Part shown: positions 28,674 through 37,325 of the stretch, in pieces
Numbering within the stretch: position 1 is the first letter of the stretch
Layout: the number at the start of each line of letters is the position of its first letter
Source of the DNA: Bacteroidota bacterium
GTDB taxonomy: Bacteria; Bacteroidota; Bacteroidia; Flavobacteriales; Flavobacteriaceae
Direction: 5' to 3'
DNA: 64,000 nt
Assembly: GCA_020161455.1 (NCBI GenBank)
Contig: JAIUNZ010000007.1
Location: 62,001 to 126,000, forward strand
Position numbers and translations under genes: made by a program
The notes under the pieces: model-generated
Seen by the model: only the letters and a program-made list of their open reading frames with translations
Database searches by the model: none
Told to the model about the DNA's origin: nothing

Positions 28674-29096
28674 TTATGCTTTTGCATAATCCGAAAGGCT
28701 GTTTAAGATATGTCCTGTTAATCTTGAATAAAACAGGTATTGTCCCATTTGAAGTAAACCTATCATTCCTTTTGATTTATCAAATCAAAATTCATTCAAG
28801 GCATCATCAATCCACCATTGGAACTTTGGTGCTTTTTCCCATAAACTACCATAATACACATCAACTTGTCGGTCAGCATATTCACTTGCAAGGTCACAGT
28901 AATAGTTTCCGTCTTTATTTTGGTCATTTCGATAATCGCAATCTTCTGTAATTTCGATGTTGTAATTGGATAGGAACTCTTTGGTAAATTCCAATAATTC
29001 TGAAGTGGTAAGCACATCATAGAAGTCGGTATCAAAAGTTAAATGTTCATCAAGGAAGTGTTCAATAGATTTTCGTGGGTAAGTCATGTGTATCAT
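28674..29096 (-). CDS. Hypothetical protein with one UGA read as Gly
   Basis: In the standard code this gene would stop at 28785-28787 (UGA) after DDALNEF. Read through as Gly it continues FDKSKGMIGLLQMGQYLFYS... for 37 more codons to a TAA, a coherent hydrophobic-helical C-terminus, giving 140 residues in all. The N-terminal part is acidic (DVLTTSELLEFTKEFLSNY, DCDYRNDQNKDGNYYCD). I do not recognise the family. ATG at 29096 is used; 29087 is an alternative. It is convergent with the NdpA-like gene. Confidence 0.55.
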
Positions 29097-29248
29097 TGTA
29101 AGAAATAAAAAATAATACACTGTCGAAAATTGTAAAGCAGAGAGCATAAAATCAATACAAAAAATCTTTTTTCTGCCTGTTTGTGTTGAATTTTGCGGGC
29201 TTTACATACGACATAAGTGTAAATTGTTTTTTTATGATATACCCTGAC

Positions 29249-29473
29249 TTATAAAATCATGAAAACTTCCTGTATTAGTTTTGATACTCCGATTGGTGCT
29301 TCTTCATAATTGGGAATGCCGTTTCCTATAGCATACCATCATTTGAAGGTTGTAAAAATGACCAAAATAGCGGAAGTACCCACAAGTGATGGCTGATATT
29401 GATTGTATCTGTTTTGGGAAAATGAATTGATGATGCAAAAAATGAATTGTCAGTTTGACTTTAGGACTTTCTC
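29249..29473 (-). pseudogene. 3' remnant of a code-25 gene cut by the STAND gene
   Basis: The frame runs from just below the STAND stop to a TAA at 29249-29251 with two in-frame UGA codons. It ends YQPSLVGTSAILVIFTTFK-UGA and then WYAIGNGIPNYEEAPIGV, a convincing membrane strand plus loop. There is no start codon, and the frame is closed by TAA at 29474-29476. It seems to be the tail of a gene lost when the standard-code STAND segment arrived. It explains most of the 29097-29481 gap. Confidence 0.4.
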
Positions 29474-29481
29474 TTAATTTT

Positions 29482-32400
29482 CTATTTTCTAATAAATTTT
29501 CCTAGTTCTTCTTTTATCAACGTTTCTAAATCCAAAGCTTCCTTTAAAAATATTTTCATTTGCTTATAGGTTTCCTTTTGATTGTTTATACTTTCTAAAT
29601 CCCTATTGTAATTGCCTATTGCTTTAGCAATTTCTTCTCCCGCTAATTCGAACTGTCGCAAATTGAAATAACAATAGCTGATTGCATAATGAATTGAGCC
29701 AGTATCATGGGATTTTTCAAAGTGTTTATCATTCACAAATAATTTCTTGAAACAATAACTAGAAGCCAAATCCCAGTTTTTATACTTTAAAAATATATTG
29801 ATGAATGTCTGATAATATCCATTTAAGATTTTATATCCTATTTTAGATTTTTGGATTTCAGAATAATCCGTAACAGCGAATTCTTTTAACAAATCATCAT
29901 ATTCTGTTAAAAACAAACCCATCCTTTCGTCATTAGCCTCAGTATCATTAATAGTTTGCTTCAGGTCAGGTAAATTATGTAGGAAGCCGAATATCTTATC
30001 TATTATAGTTAAAAAACGTTCTTTTGGAAAGGATTCTGAAAAATCTAAAATGTAATGACCTTTTAAAACTTTTAACTCTCTTGTAATTAGATTCCTTATT
30101 GAAGGGACATCATTAAATGCAACTCCACAAGTTATAATTTTTTGTTTATGTTTCTTTATTTGGGAATCAATACTCTCATCCTTTAACTCTTCTTCCTTGC
30201 ATAATATCAAAGCCTTATTGTATAATTCCCATGCCTTATTAAAATCCGCAAGCAGAAGATGACACTTAGATGATTTTAAATAAAGTGCAAATAATTTTTT
30301 GATAGCTATATTGCTGTTATTGTTTATTGCATTTATTTCTTTTGTGACATATTCACTTGCTTTTTCATAATTTTCATATCTGAAATAGATTGAGTACAAA
30401 ATTTCATAATAATCGGTAAGTTTTGTCGAATCCTTATTCTTTTCGTATAAATTCTCAAATCTTGATTGAATAATTTTAATAATATTTTCAGAAACAAATT
30501 TTTCGTTTTCAAGTTTTTCAAATCCCTTTATATCTGACTTCAATAAAATAACGCATGGATGATTCAAGGGAAACATACTGCAAATTTTTTTGTTTTTTTC
30601 TAAAAATAATCTTGCCTGTTTTACATTTCCCCATTTAATATAAAGGCAAGTAAGTGAGTGGTAGATATGTGAGAAGTCAAAATGGTCTTGATCCAATATT
30701 TTTCCTTGAATTAGTAAGTTATTTAAAAATATCTCTTCTGCCTTATCATATTCTTTCAACTCTGTATAATATTGTCCAATAATTATTGAAAGCGTAGTGT
30801 TGGATAACAGTAAATCTTTGTATGTCCTGATTGAAAAAATTAATGGTTCAGAAATATTTCCTTCAAATATTTCCAGTATCCTTTGCCTGCTCAAAGAGAT
30901 TTTTTCCAGCCCAGCTATTATTTTGGGTAATTTTGAAAAATTCTTCTTTTTATCATGAAACATTACAATGTAAGACATAGAAATCAGTATCATATTAACT
31001 ACTTTGATATGACCAGTTAAGTTAAAGACATCTTCAAATTTTGATGAATCGTCAATCTTGTTTTTCTTGAAAAAAGACACCATGCCATCGGTCAGATATG
31101 AATACAATTCCTGTATGACATCCTCATCAAAATAATTATACAACTTTGATGCATAGGTTAATGCATCCTCAAACTTTCCCTGACTTACAAAAGAACTAGA
31201 TAAGTTATTTAACCTTGCCAATATATCAATCATTTTATCAGATACATTACCAACTATTTGTTCAGTTTCCTTTAATTGGTTTAAATAATTGATTTCATAT
31301 TTATTCGCCTTTTCATACAACCCAATACTGGTATAAAACAATGCAAGGACATTTTTTAAATAAATTGTATCGGTATTTTCTAAATGGATTTTTTCTAATA
31401 CAGATTCAGAAAATTTCAGGTACTTATATTTCTCAATAAAATTTTGGGTATGTCCTATAATCGAGACCCCTCTTAAGTATTTTATAGTTGAGTCAAAGTA
31501 GTCATCTCTCGAAATAAACTTTTTGATGATAATGTTTTGCACCAAGCCATGTAACCTTATCCCATCATTATCAATTCGAATCCAACCTTTACTCCTAAGA
31601 ATGCTGATGTTATGTTCAAAAATATCTATAACTTTTTTCTCAGAACAATCATTAAGGTAAACTTCTTTAAACAAATTAATTTCGATTGGTTCTGATTGGA
31701 GTATAGCAATATTTAAAAGTATTTTACATTCTTCTTCACTCAAGACTGAGGTGTCAAAAACAATATTCAAATATTCTTCAATATTTTCAATTTTGTTTTT
31801 TCTTTCAACTTTGTTTTTTCTTTCAATATTGTGGTCAGCAATTAAACTTACTTTCTCTACCACATTAATTCCATTTTTAATAAACCGATTTACTAATCCA
31901 ATAATAGTTATTTGCCTCTGTTGAGCTGTTTTTGCTAAAAGTTCAATAGTCAATGTGTGATATTCTACAGATAAAAGTAAGCGGATGAGATTCTCATCAT
32001 CTGACTCTAGGGTGTAATATTTGTAAAAGAGTTTGAGGGCTTCTTCTTCAAATGATGGAATAGTATAATTACAAAAGCCATCTAATGATTCTTGTGAAGT
32101 GGTCAATATTTTCCAGTCTGAAAATAAGTTTAGTTCATCTTCATAAAATAATATTTCTTCATCAACATTATCTAAAACAAGAATAGAATTTTCCTTTATA
32201 CTTTGTAAACGTCCCAACAACATATCGATGAGACTTTCAACTTTCATATTGCCATTCACAAATGATAGGTGTTCAGCGGAAAGCCCAATTTTATCCAAAA
32301 GTTTTGCTCCTTTACCTTCAGTAAATGCTCTTGATAATCCTTCTGAACAATTCAACCAAACAATATGAGAGAATTTCTCCGAATAATGCTGTACAAAATG

Positions 32401-33051
32401 TCTAGCTAAAAATGTTTTCCCATTTCCTGAGATACCTGTGATGTTGATTTTTTTATTTTTTTGCTCAAAAAGATTTGAAATTTCTTCAATAATAGAAACC
32501 CTTGGGACATAATCTTCTATTTCTAAATTTGGAATATTACTTAATCTTACTGCATTGTTTTTTTCAACCGAACCGTTATTTTCTGTTAGCTTTTCTTGAA
32601 TATCTTGTTGGGATTTTTTAATACTTTTAGGAATATTATTTGGCTTAAAGTTTTTCCATCCTTGAATTCCTAAACAAACAGAAAAAAAATCACAAGGACT
32701 TCCTTTGATAGAGTTTTTTTTAATTAAAAAGCTCTTAATAGTCCTTTCGTCTGCATATAATTTGACTATTTTATCTTCAAGAGCGTAACCATCCAAACTT
32801 AAATCATTAAAAAAATCTTTGAACACTTCTGAACCATATTGTTGTTTCAAAAGATTTTTAAACGCTGTTTGTTCTTGTCGTTTTCTATTGTCATCTTCAT
32901 GATCTATTAGGTCATGATTTGTTTTTGCTTGTAAATAAAAAGTGCGAATGTTTGAATTAAAGTCATTTTTAAAATTCTCAAGCAATGGATTTAATTCCAA
33001 TGTAAATTCCTTATCAATCGCTTCTCTTAATAAATCTGTTTCCTCTTTCAT
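29482..33051 (-). CDS. STAND NTPase: NB-ARC domain with C-terminal TPR repeats
   Basis: A 1189-residue protein. The first 170 residues form a helical effector-like region. The NB-ARC core (about 185-480) has Walker A INITGISGNGKTFLARH, Walker B SILVLDNVDEE and an MHD-like RLHGLVQNII. From about 500 to 1160 there are tandem TPR-like helical pairs (YDKAEEIFLNNLLIQGK, FNKAWELYNKALILCK). Such NLR-type proteins sense phage proteins and trigger an effector. The stop is TAG. Five phased ATCTTG sites lie upstream. No separate effector gene is adjacent, so the effector is probably the N-terminal region. Confidence 0.85.
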   Translation of the reverse strand: MKEETDLLREAIDKEFTLELNPLLENFKNDFNSNIRTFYLQAKTNHDLIDHEDDNRKRQEQTAFKNLLKQQYGSEVFKDFFNDLSLDGYALEDKIVKLYADERTIKSFLIKKNSIKGSPCDFFSVCLGIQGWKNFKPNNIPKSIKKSQQDIQEKLTENNGSVEKNNAVRLSNIPNLEIEDYVPRVSIIEEISNLFEQKNKKINITGISGNGKTFLARHFVQHYSEKFSHIVWLNCSEGLSRAFTEGKGAKLLDKIGLSAEHLSFVNGNMKVESLIDMLLGRLQSIKENSILVLDNVDEEILFYEDELNLFSDWKILTTSQESLDGFCNYTIPSFEEEALKLFYKYYTLESDDENLIRLLLSVEYHTLTIELLAKTAQQRQITIIGLVNRFIKNGINVVEKVSLIADHNIERKNKVERKNKIENIEEYLNIVFDTSVLSEEECKILLNIAILQSEPIEINLFKEVYLNDCSEKKVIDIFEHNISILRSKGWIRIDNDGIRLHGLVQNIIIKKFISRDDYFDSTIKYLRGVSIIGHTQNFIEKYKYLKFSESVLEKIHLENTDTIYLKNVLALFYTSIGLYEKANKYEINYLNQLKETEQIVGNVSDKMIDILARLNNLSSSFVSQGKFEDALTYASKLYNYFDEDVIQELYSYLTDGMVSFFKKNKIDDSSKFEDVFNLTGHIKVVNMILISMSYIVMFHDKKKNFSKLPKIIAGLEKISLSRQRILEIFEGNISEPLIFSIRTYKDLLLSNTTLSIIIGQYYTELKEYDKAEEIFLNNLLIQGKILDQDHFDFSHIYHSLTCLYIKWGNVKQARLFLEKNKKICSMFPLNHPCVILLKSDIKGFEKLENEKFVSENIIKIIQSRFENLYEKNKDSTKLTDYYEILYSIYFRYENYEKASEYVTKEINAINNNSNIAIKKLFALYLKSSKCHLLLADFNKAWELYNKALILCKEEELKDESIDSQIKKHKQKIITCGVAFNDVPSIRNLITRELKVLKGHYILDFSESFPKERFLTIIDKIFGFLHNLPDLKQTINDTEANDERMGLFLTEYDDLLKEFAVTDYSEIQKSKIGYKILNGYYQTFINIFLKYKNWDLASSYCFKKLFVNDKHFEKSHDTGSIHYAISYCYFNLRQFELAGEEIAKAIGNYNRDLESINNQKETYKQMKIFLKEALDLETLIKEELGKFIRK

Positions 33052-33125
33052 ACAAAAACTTTAAATGATGCAATGTACAAAATACTTTTTCTATGTAATA
33101 ATTATAAGTAATAAACACATTTTCA

Positions 33126-33173
33126 ATCTTGTTTTCATCTTGTTTCATCTTGCAATGATCTTGTTTCATCTTG
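33126..33173. promoter_or_regulatory. Five ATCTTG repeats in helical phase, upstream of the STAND gene
   Basis: ATCTTG occurs at 33126, 33137, 33147, 33158 and 33168: steps of 11, 10, 11 and 10 bases, one per DNA turn. The array lies 75 bases before the STAND start codon (minus strand, where it reads CAAGAT). It is probably a protein-binding array. The rest of 33052-33448 has no convincing gene. Confidence 0.5.
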
Positions 33174-33448
33174 CTTTTCAGGGTTCGTCAGTTTATCAGA
33201 ATTTTGCTTTAACAAAAACAAATAAGTTCATATAAAATAAAAAAAGCAGTTCAAAAAAGAGGCAATCAGTAAAAACTGAAAGCCCCAATTGAAAAGAATT
33301 ATTACCAGTAATTCTAATCGGTTGCAACACGAACGCCATAGACTAAACGCTCATGAGCAATTGAAACTATAAGGATTTTTAAAAAAAAATCAAGGTTTCT
33401 TTCATTTTTTGCAAATGTCTATGGATTAACAATATTAAACATAGACAA

Positions 33449-34174
33449 ATGAAAAAAAATTCTACCGTACGAAATAAAAAATCTGAACCTTCAACTACAG
33501 GTTCACAGATAACAGGGGATTTTACAAAACCGACCTTACTTCAATTTACTGCATTACAGCAAGCCTACGATTATTACAATCAGGAACTTTTTTATCCGAT
33601 TTTCGCAGAAATGTTAAGTCCTGTAATGTTGTCACTAAATGACAACCACCGAAGAAGTTCTGTAGGTTACTATGCCTTTGACAAGTATAAAGATGAGCAG
33701 GGTAATATTCTTTCACTTATCAATCTTACTCCAGATTATCTAAATCGACCTTTCATTAAAGTGATGGGAACTCTTGTACATGAGATGTGTCATCACTACC
33801 AATATACTTTAGGTGTCAAAAAAGGGAGAAGAACCCCATACCATGATAAAGAATTTGCAAGAATTATGGAACGTGTTGGACTTATATGTTCTTCAACGGG
33901 TAAGCCTGAAGGAAAGAAAACTGGAATCAGAATGACACATTACATACTTGAGGGAGGAGTGTTTGAAAAATTGACACAAAATGCTCCTGAAACACTACAA
34001 TCTCCTTTTACCTTGAATAATAACTTTTTCAAAAGAGAGAATAATTCCAATGAAGAAAAAGTGAAAATGCAAAAACAAAAAATAAAGTATGAGTGCCCTG
34101 TATGTAATACAAAAGTATGGGGAAAACCAAATTTAGAAATCCGCTGTATTCCCTGCAATACAAACTTGCATTAA
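33449..34174 (+). CDS. SprT-like zinc metalloprotease-domain protein
   Basis: A 241-residue protein with the SprT active-site motif GTLVHEMCHHYQYTLG (HExxH at about residues 113-117) followed by YHDKEFARIM, and a C-terminal zinc ribbon (YECPVCNTKVWGK ... IRCIPCN). SprT/Spartan proteins process DNA-protein crosslinks. Versions like this are common as the first gene of Bacteroidota integrative elements, perhaps aiding transfer or replication. It heads the plus-strand mobilisation module. GGN glycines and TAA stop; readable in either code. Confidence 0.85.
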   Translation: MKKNSTVRNKKSEPSTTGSQITGDFTKPTLLQFTALQQAYDYYNQELFYPIFAEMLSPVMLSLNDNHRRSSVGYYAFDKYKDEQGNILSLINLTPDYLNRPFIKVMGTLVHEMCHHYQYTLGVKKGRRTPYHDKEFARIMERVGLICSSTGKPEGKKTGIRMTHYILEGGVFEKLTQNAPETLQSPFTLNNNFFKRENNSNEEKVKMQKQKIKYECPVCNTKVWGKPNLEIRCIPCNTNLH

Positions 34175-34188
34175 CTCCCTAATGCAAA

Positions 34189-34220
34189 GAAGCCGACTGT
34201 AGAAACCTACAGTCAGCTTC
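34189..34220 (+). terminator. Hairpin after the SprT-like gene
   Basis: GAAGC, a mismatch, GACTGTAG, loop AAAC, CTACAGTC, a mismatch and GCTTC form a 13-bp interrupted stem beginning 14 bases after the stop codon. There is no T-tract, so it may be a processing or stability hairpin rather than a classic terminator. Confidence 0.5.
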
Positions 34221-34402
34221 AAATTGAATGTTACAAGCTAGCTCCAGAGGTCGAAATCAAAAGCTAGTCTTTAAAACCAAAAAACATACCTAACAGCATA
34301 ACTTTTCTCTCTACAAATATACGAAATACAACAGGTAGTTCAAGAGAGGTTTGTGCTGATTGACTTTAACAGATTCAAATTAATCATCATAATACTATTG
34401 TA

Positions 34403-34954
34403 ATGGAAGCAATTATAACTCCCGAACTTCTGATAGAGCAAGCCAAAGAATTTGCTTTAGCATCACATTCCAACCATTTTTATCCTGATGGCAGACCTTA
34501 CTTTTTCCATTTAGAGTCTGTTTCAAATCTTACAAAACAAGCTACATTATACGATTCATCGCTTGATGAAGGAACGCTGTTGAGTGTTAGCTATCTTCAT
34601 GATTCCATAGAAGATACTCAGGTTCGCTATGAAGATATTGTAGCCCTGTTTGGTTACGAAATTGCTAACGCTGTTGCTTCGCTTACCAAAGACAAAACGC
34701 TATCTAAAAAGGAACAGATTCAGGATAGCCTTGACCGAATTCTTCTGACTTCAAAAGAAGCACAGGTAGTAAAACTGGCTGACCGTATATCTAATCTATA
34801 CCAAACCCTGCTACATACCGATACTAAGTGGACATCCCAATACAAAGAATACTATCGTCAGGAATCATTATTTATCAATAAGGCATTGGGAAATTCTTCT
34901 CACTTCCTAAGTAAGAAACTAACTGCATTAATAAAAATCTATAACAGGATTTAA
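34403..34954 (+). CDS. HD-domain phosphohydrolase (RelA/SpoT hydrolase-like)
   Basis: A 183-residue protein with ASHSNHFYPDGRPYFFHLESV (His of the first motif), VSYLHDSIEDTQVRYEDI (HD motif at about residues 73-74, with ED) and VVKLADRISNLYQTLL (second metal-site Asp). This is the fold of the (p)ppGpp hydrolase domain without a synthetase. Small versions (Mesh1-like) may hydrolyse ppGpp or other nucleotides. It is a regular passenger of Bacteroidota mobilisable elements. The substrate here is inferred only from the family. Confidence 0.8.
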   Translation: MEAIITPELLIEQAKEFALASHSNHFYPDGRPYFFHLESVSNLTKQATLYDSSLDEGTLLSVSYLHDSIEDTQVRYEDIVALFGYEIANAVASLTKDKTLSKKEQIQDSLDRILLTSKEAQVVKLADRISNLYQTLLHTDTKWTSQYKEYYRQESLFINKALGNSSHFLSKKLTALIKIYNRI

Positions 34955-35133
34955 ACAAAAACGGTTTACTCCTTTAACCGCAAAAAAGGAGTCGTAAAAG
35001 TTTAATCTAAATCCGTAAAGCGATGAGAAAATCCAACAGAAAAGGAGTGGATGAATTGGAACCTGGGACTTTACACGCCTAGTTCACACTTGCAGGGAAA
35101 AGAGTGAAGTACAGTAACTCTCCCACAGATTTT

Positions 35134-35156
35134 GGAGCAGGTAATTAACCTGCTCC
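35134..35156 (+). ncRNA. Strong hairpin in the leader of the JAB/E1 gene group
   Basis: GGAGCAGGT/ACCTGCTCC, a perfect 9-bp stem with an AATTA loop, followed by ATTTTAAAAAT. The preceding 34967-35133 also holds ACTCCTTT/AAGGAGT pairing. With no gene in 34955-35193, this could be a structured leader or an attenuator for the 117-residue gene starting at 35194. RNA identity is not recognised. Confidence 0.4.
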
Positions 35157-35193
35157 ATTTTAAAAATAGTTTCAACTCTTTAATTAATGAAAA

Positions 35194-35547
35194 ATGAAAA
35201 AATTAAATTCACTTACTAAAGGCACACTTCATAGCCCACAAGTTTACAGGTACAAAACCCGAGACGGTAAAGCCGTGTTTACTTTCTCTTACGAACAAGA
35301 AGTCGGGTACTACGACATCATTATCCACGACCATCCTAGCTATAATGGTCGAGACGAATTCCCGTCAATAGCCCATTGGCTTAACTGTGATATTTCTCCA
35401 ATAGGTAGAAAAGTCTGTTTTATGACATCTAAAGAACCTAAAACTTTAGAGAAAGCAAAAAATATCTCAATGCAATACGCAGAACTTACTTGGACTTACA
35501 TACTCACAGGCGTAACCATTGACGAACAACTTATCCGCAGAAATTAA
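35194..35547 (+). CDS. Hypothetical protein of the JAB/E1 group
   Basis: A 117-residue, beta-rich protein (VYRYKTRDGKAVFTFSY, YYDIIIHDHPSYNGRD, CFMTSKEPKTLEKA). It has no glycine pair at the C-terminus, so it is not an obvious ubiquitin-like substrate, although its position before a JAB protease and an E1-like enzyme makes it a candidate partner. The genes are 29 and 2 bases apart, indicating one transcript. Family not recognised; seen mainly in mobile elements of Bacteroidota as far as I recall. Confidence 0.55.
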   Translation: MKKLNSLTKGTLHSPQVYRYKTRDGKAVFTFSYEQEVGYYDIIIHDHPSYNGRDEFPSIAHWLNCDISPIGRKVCFMTSKEPKTLEKAKNISMQYAELTWTYILTGVTIDEQLIRRN

Positions 35548-35576
35548 ACCAATACTAATTTTTAAATACTACAATC

Positions 35577-36245
35577 ATGAAACTACAAATAACTACGGAT
35601 GCTTATCAAAGTATCGTTACGAAAATCGGTTCAGGTATTCCAGAAAAGGGCGGAATCCTCATGGGTAAGGATGGAATTATTACCGACTTTATTTTTGATG
35701 AAAATGCACACACTACAGGCTCAACTTATTCATTAAATGTTTCCTATCTCAATCCACTAATCAAAGAAATGAAACAACAAGGAAAACAATTACTAGGGGT
35801 TATACATAGCCATCCTTATGGTGCTTTTGAACTCTCAAATCCTGATAAGGAATATTTCATGAGCCAATTCAAAAATTTTCCTGACTTGGATTTTATGTAC
35901 ACTCCGATTGTTTTTTCTGCAAAACAGGAAGAGTTTGCATTCTTCCCTTATGTTTTCCATAAAGATGGAACGGTAGAAACCGCTGAACTTGAAATTCTCC
36001 CTAATGATTATGAGCAGTACTCCCGAAAAGTGGATGAACCAAACCCTGATACAGTTACGCAAAGACTGGAAGTGCTTATTGTTATCAAACAGGAAACACA
36101 AGCATCTGTCCCTGAAAGAGAACGCCAACCCGAACTAGAACCATTGCTATTGGTAATGCTGTTCTCCAATCTGTACTTTTTTATCCTCGGACTGGCAACT
36201 GCGATTGTTCCTTTTACCTTTTTCTACATCATTAAAAATCTATAA
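35577..36245 (+). CDS. JAB/MPN-domain metalloprotease with C-terminal membrane segment
   Basis: A 222-residue protein. The JAMM motif is present: Glu in GIPEKGGILMGKD (about residue 22), then GVIHSHPYGAFELSNPDKEY giving H-x-H-x10-D (about residues 77-89). The C-terminus (about 187-218) is one or two membrane-spanning helices, unusual for JAB peptidases, which place it at the membrane. JAB proteases cut after ubiquitin-like C-termini. It is followed 2 bases later by an E1-like gene, so they probably work together. Confidence 0.85.
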   Translation: MKLQITTDAYQSIVTKIGSGIPEKGGILMGKDGIITDFIFDENAHTTGSTYSLNVSYLNPLIKEMKQQGKQLLGVIHSHPYGAFELSNPDKEYFMSQFKNFPDLDFMYTPIVFSAKQEEFAFFPYVFHKDGTVETAELEILPNDYEQYSRKVDEPNPDTVTQRLEVLIVIKQETQASVPERERQPELEPLLLVMLFSNLYFFILGLATAIVPFTFFYIIKNL

Positions 36246-36247
36246 TC

Positions 36248-37156
36248 ATGGACTACTCAAGAATACAAGACAGCGTGAATATGGGAATTATCAAAAATTC
36301 CCATATCGTAGTGGTAGGTGCAGGTGGCTCTTATTCGTTAGTTACTTCTCTTGCTAGATGCGGTGTTGGAACATTAACCGTACTTGATTTTGATACCGTA
36401 GAAGAAACAAACATCGTGCGTCAGGGATATAAAATTTCTGATATCGGAAATTATAAAGTCGATGCACTTGGCAAAGAAGTGGCAAGTATTAATCCCGAAG
36501 TAAGCTACATTGGGATTACCAAGAATTTTTTGGATATGGATGATGAGGAACTGGATACTATTTTCAAACAAGCCGATTTGTTGTTATTCTTAACCGATTC
36601 ATTCCAAGCACAAGCCTTTGGAAATATCATTGCTCTGAAATACAACAAGCCAGCCATTTGGTCAGGTTGGTACGCTCAAAGCCGTACCGCTGAACTATTT
36701 TTTCAAGTTCCTGATTATACAACAGCCTGTTTTCGTTGTGCAGCCTCTTCAAGATACAAAGCCAATGAACAGGAAGAAGTGAAAATTACCTCTAACTGTA
36801 ATACCATTTTTCATTCGCAATTACTCGATTCTCTTATTGGTATGATGAGCCTTGCAATCTTACATCGAAAAACAAACACAATGGATGTAAAAACAATGAA
36901 TGAGTACGAGTTGTTTTGGGATTCCCTTGTGTCAAAAGGCGGAACAACTCCTTATAATTTCTATCAGTTCAAGGCACATCCAATGGGCGGTAATAATCTA
37001 TTTAATAAGGCATACTCCCATTTTGGAAAGCACAGCGGAGTATTTATGTCTTACTGGCAAAACGCAGAAGCAGAACTCAAAATTCACGGTTACGATTATG
37101 ATTGTCCTGACTGCAAAGGAACTCTACACCACGCTGTAAATAACTCAAATCCGTAA
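36248..37156 (+). CDS. E1-like (ThiF/MoeB-type) adenylating enzyme
   Basis: A 302-residue protein. The nucleotide site is IVVVGAGGSYSLVTSLARCG (about residues 20-39), followed by LTVLDFDTVEETNIVRQGY (Asp and Arg-finger equivalents). Two CxxC pairs (ACFRCA, about residue 159, and YDCPDCKG near the C-terminus) probably bind zinc. There is no separate catalytic-cysteine domain. E1-like proteins activate ubiquitin- or ThiS-like C-termini. Its partner here is the JAB protease gene immediately upstream. No ubiquitin-like gene is obvious, so the substrate is open. Confidence 0.85.
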   Translation: MDYSRIQDSVNMGIIKNSHIVVVGAGGSYSLVTSLARCGVGTLTVLDFDTVEETNIVRQGYKISDIGNYKVDALGKEVASINPEVSYIGITKNFLDMDDEELDTIFKQADLLLFLTDSFQAQAFGNIIALKYNKPAIWSGWYAQSRTAELFFQVPDYTTACFRCAASSRYKANEQEEVKITSNCNTIFHSQLLDSLIGMMSLAILHRKTNTMDVKTMNEYELFWDSLVSKGGTTPYNFYQFKAHPMGGNNLFNKAYSHFGKHSGVFMSYWQNAEAELKIHGYDYDCPDCKGTLHHAVNNSNP

Positions 37157-37160
37157 CGCC

Positions 37161-37325
37161 ATGAACCCAACAATCAAACTATTTTTTAGTGCCATCGGCA
37201 GTTTATGTATCGCCGTTCTCAGATTCATTTTAGCCTGTTTTTATGGAATAACCAAACTGCTGAGTGCTATCTGTCAATTTTTAATAAGTGCCTTTGATGA
37301 AATCTTAAACAAATTAAAACCATGA
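37161..37325 (+). CDS. Small membrane protein coupled to the coupling protein gene
   Basis: A 54-residue protein with one long hydrophobic region (IKLFFSAIGSLCIAVLRFIL and following). Its stop TGA overlaps the next start (ATGA at 37322-37325), so translation is coupled to the type IV coupling protein. It may supply the membrane anchor that the coupling protein lacks. If UGA were read as Gly it would gain only one residue before a TAA. Confidence 0.55.
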   Translation: MNPTIKLFFSAIGSLCIAVLRFILACFYGITKLLSAICQFLISAFDEILNKLKP

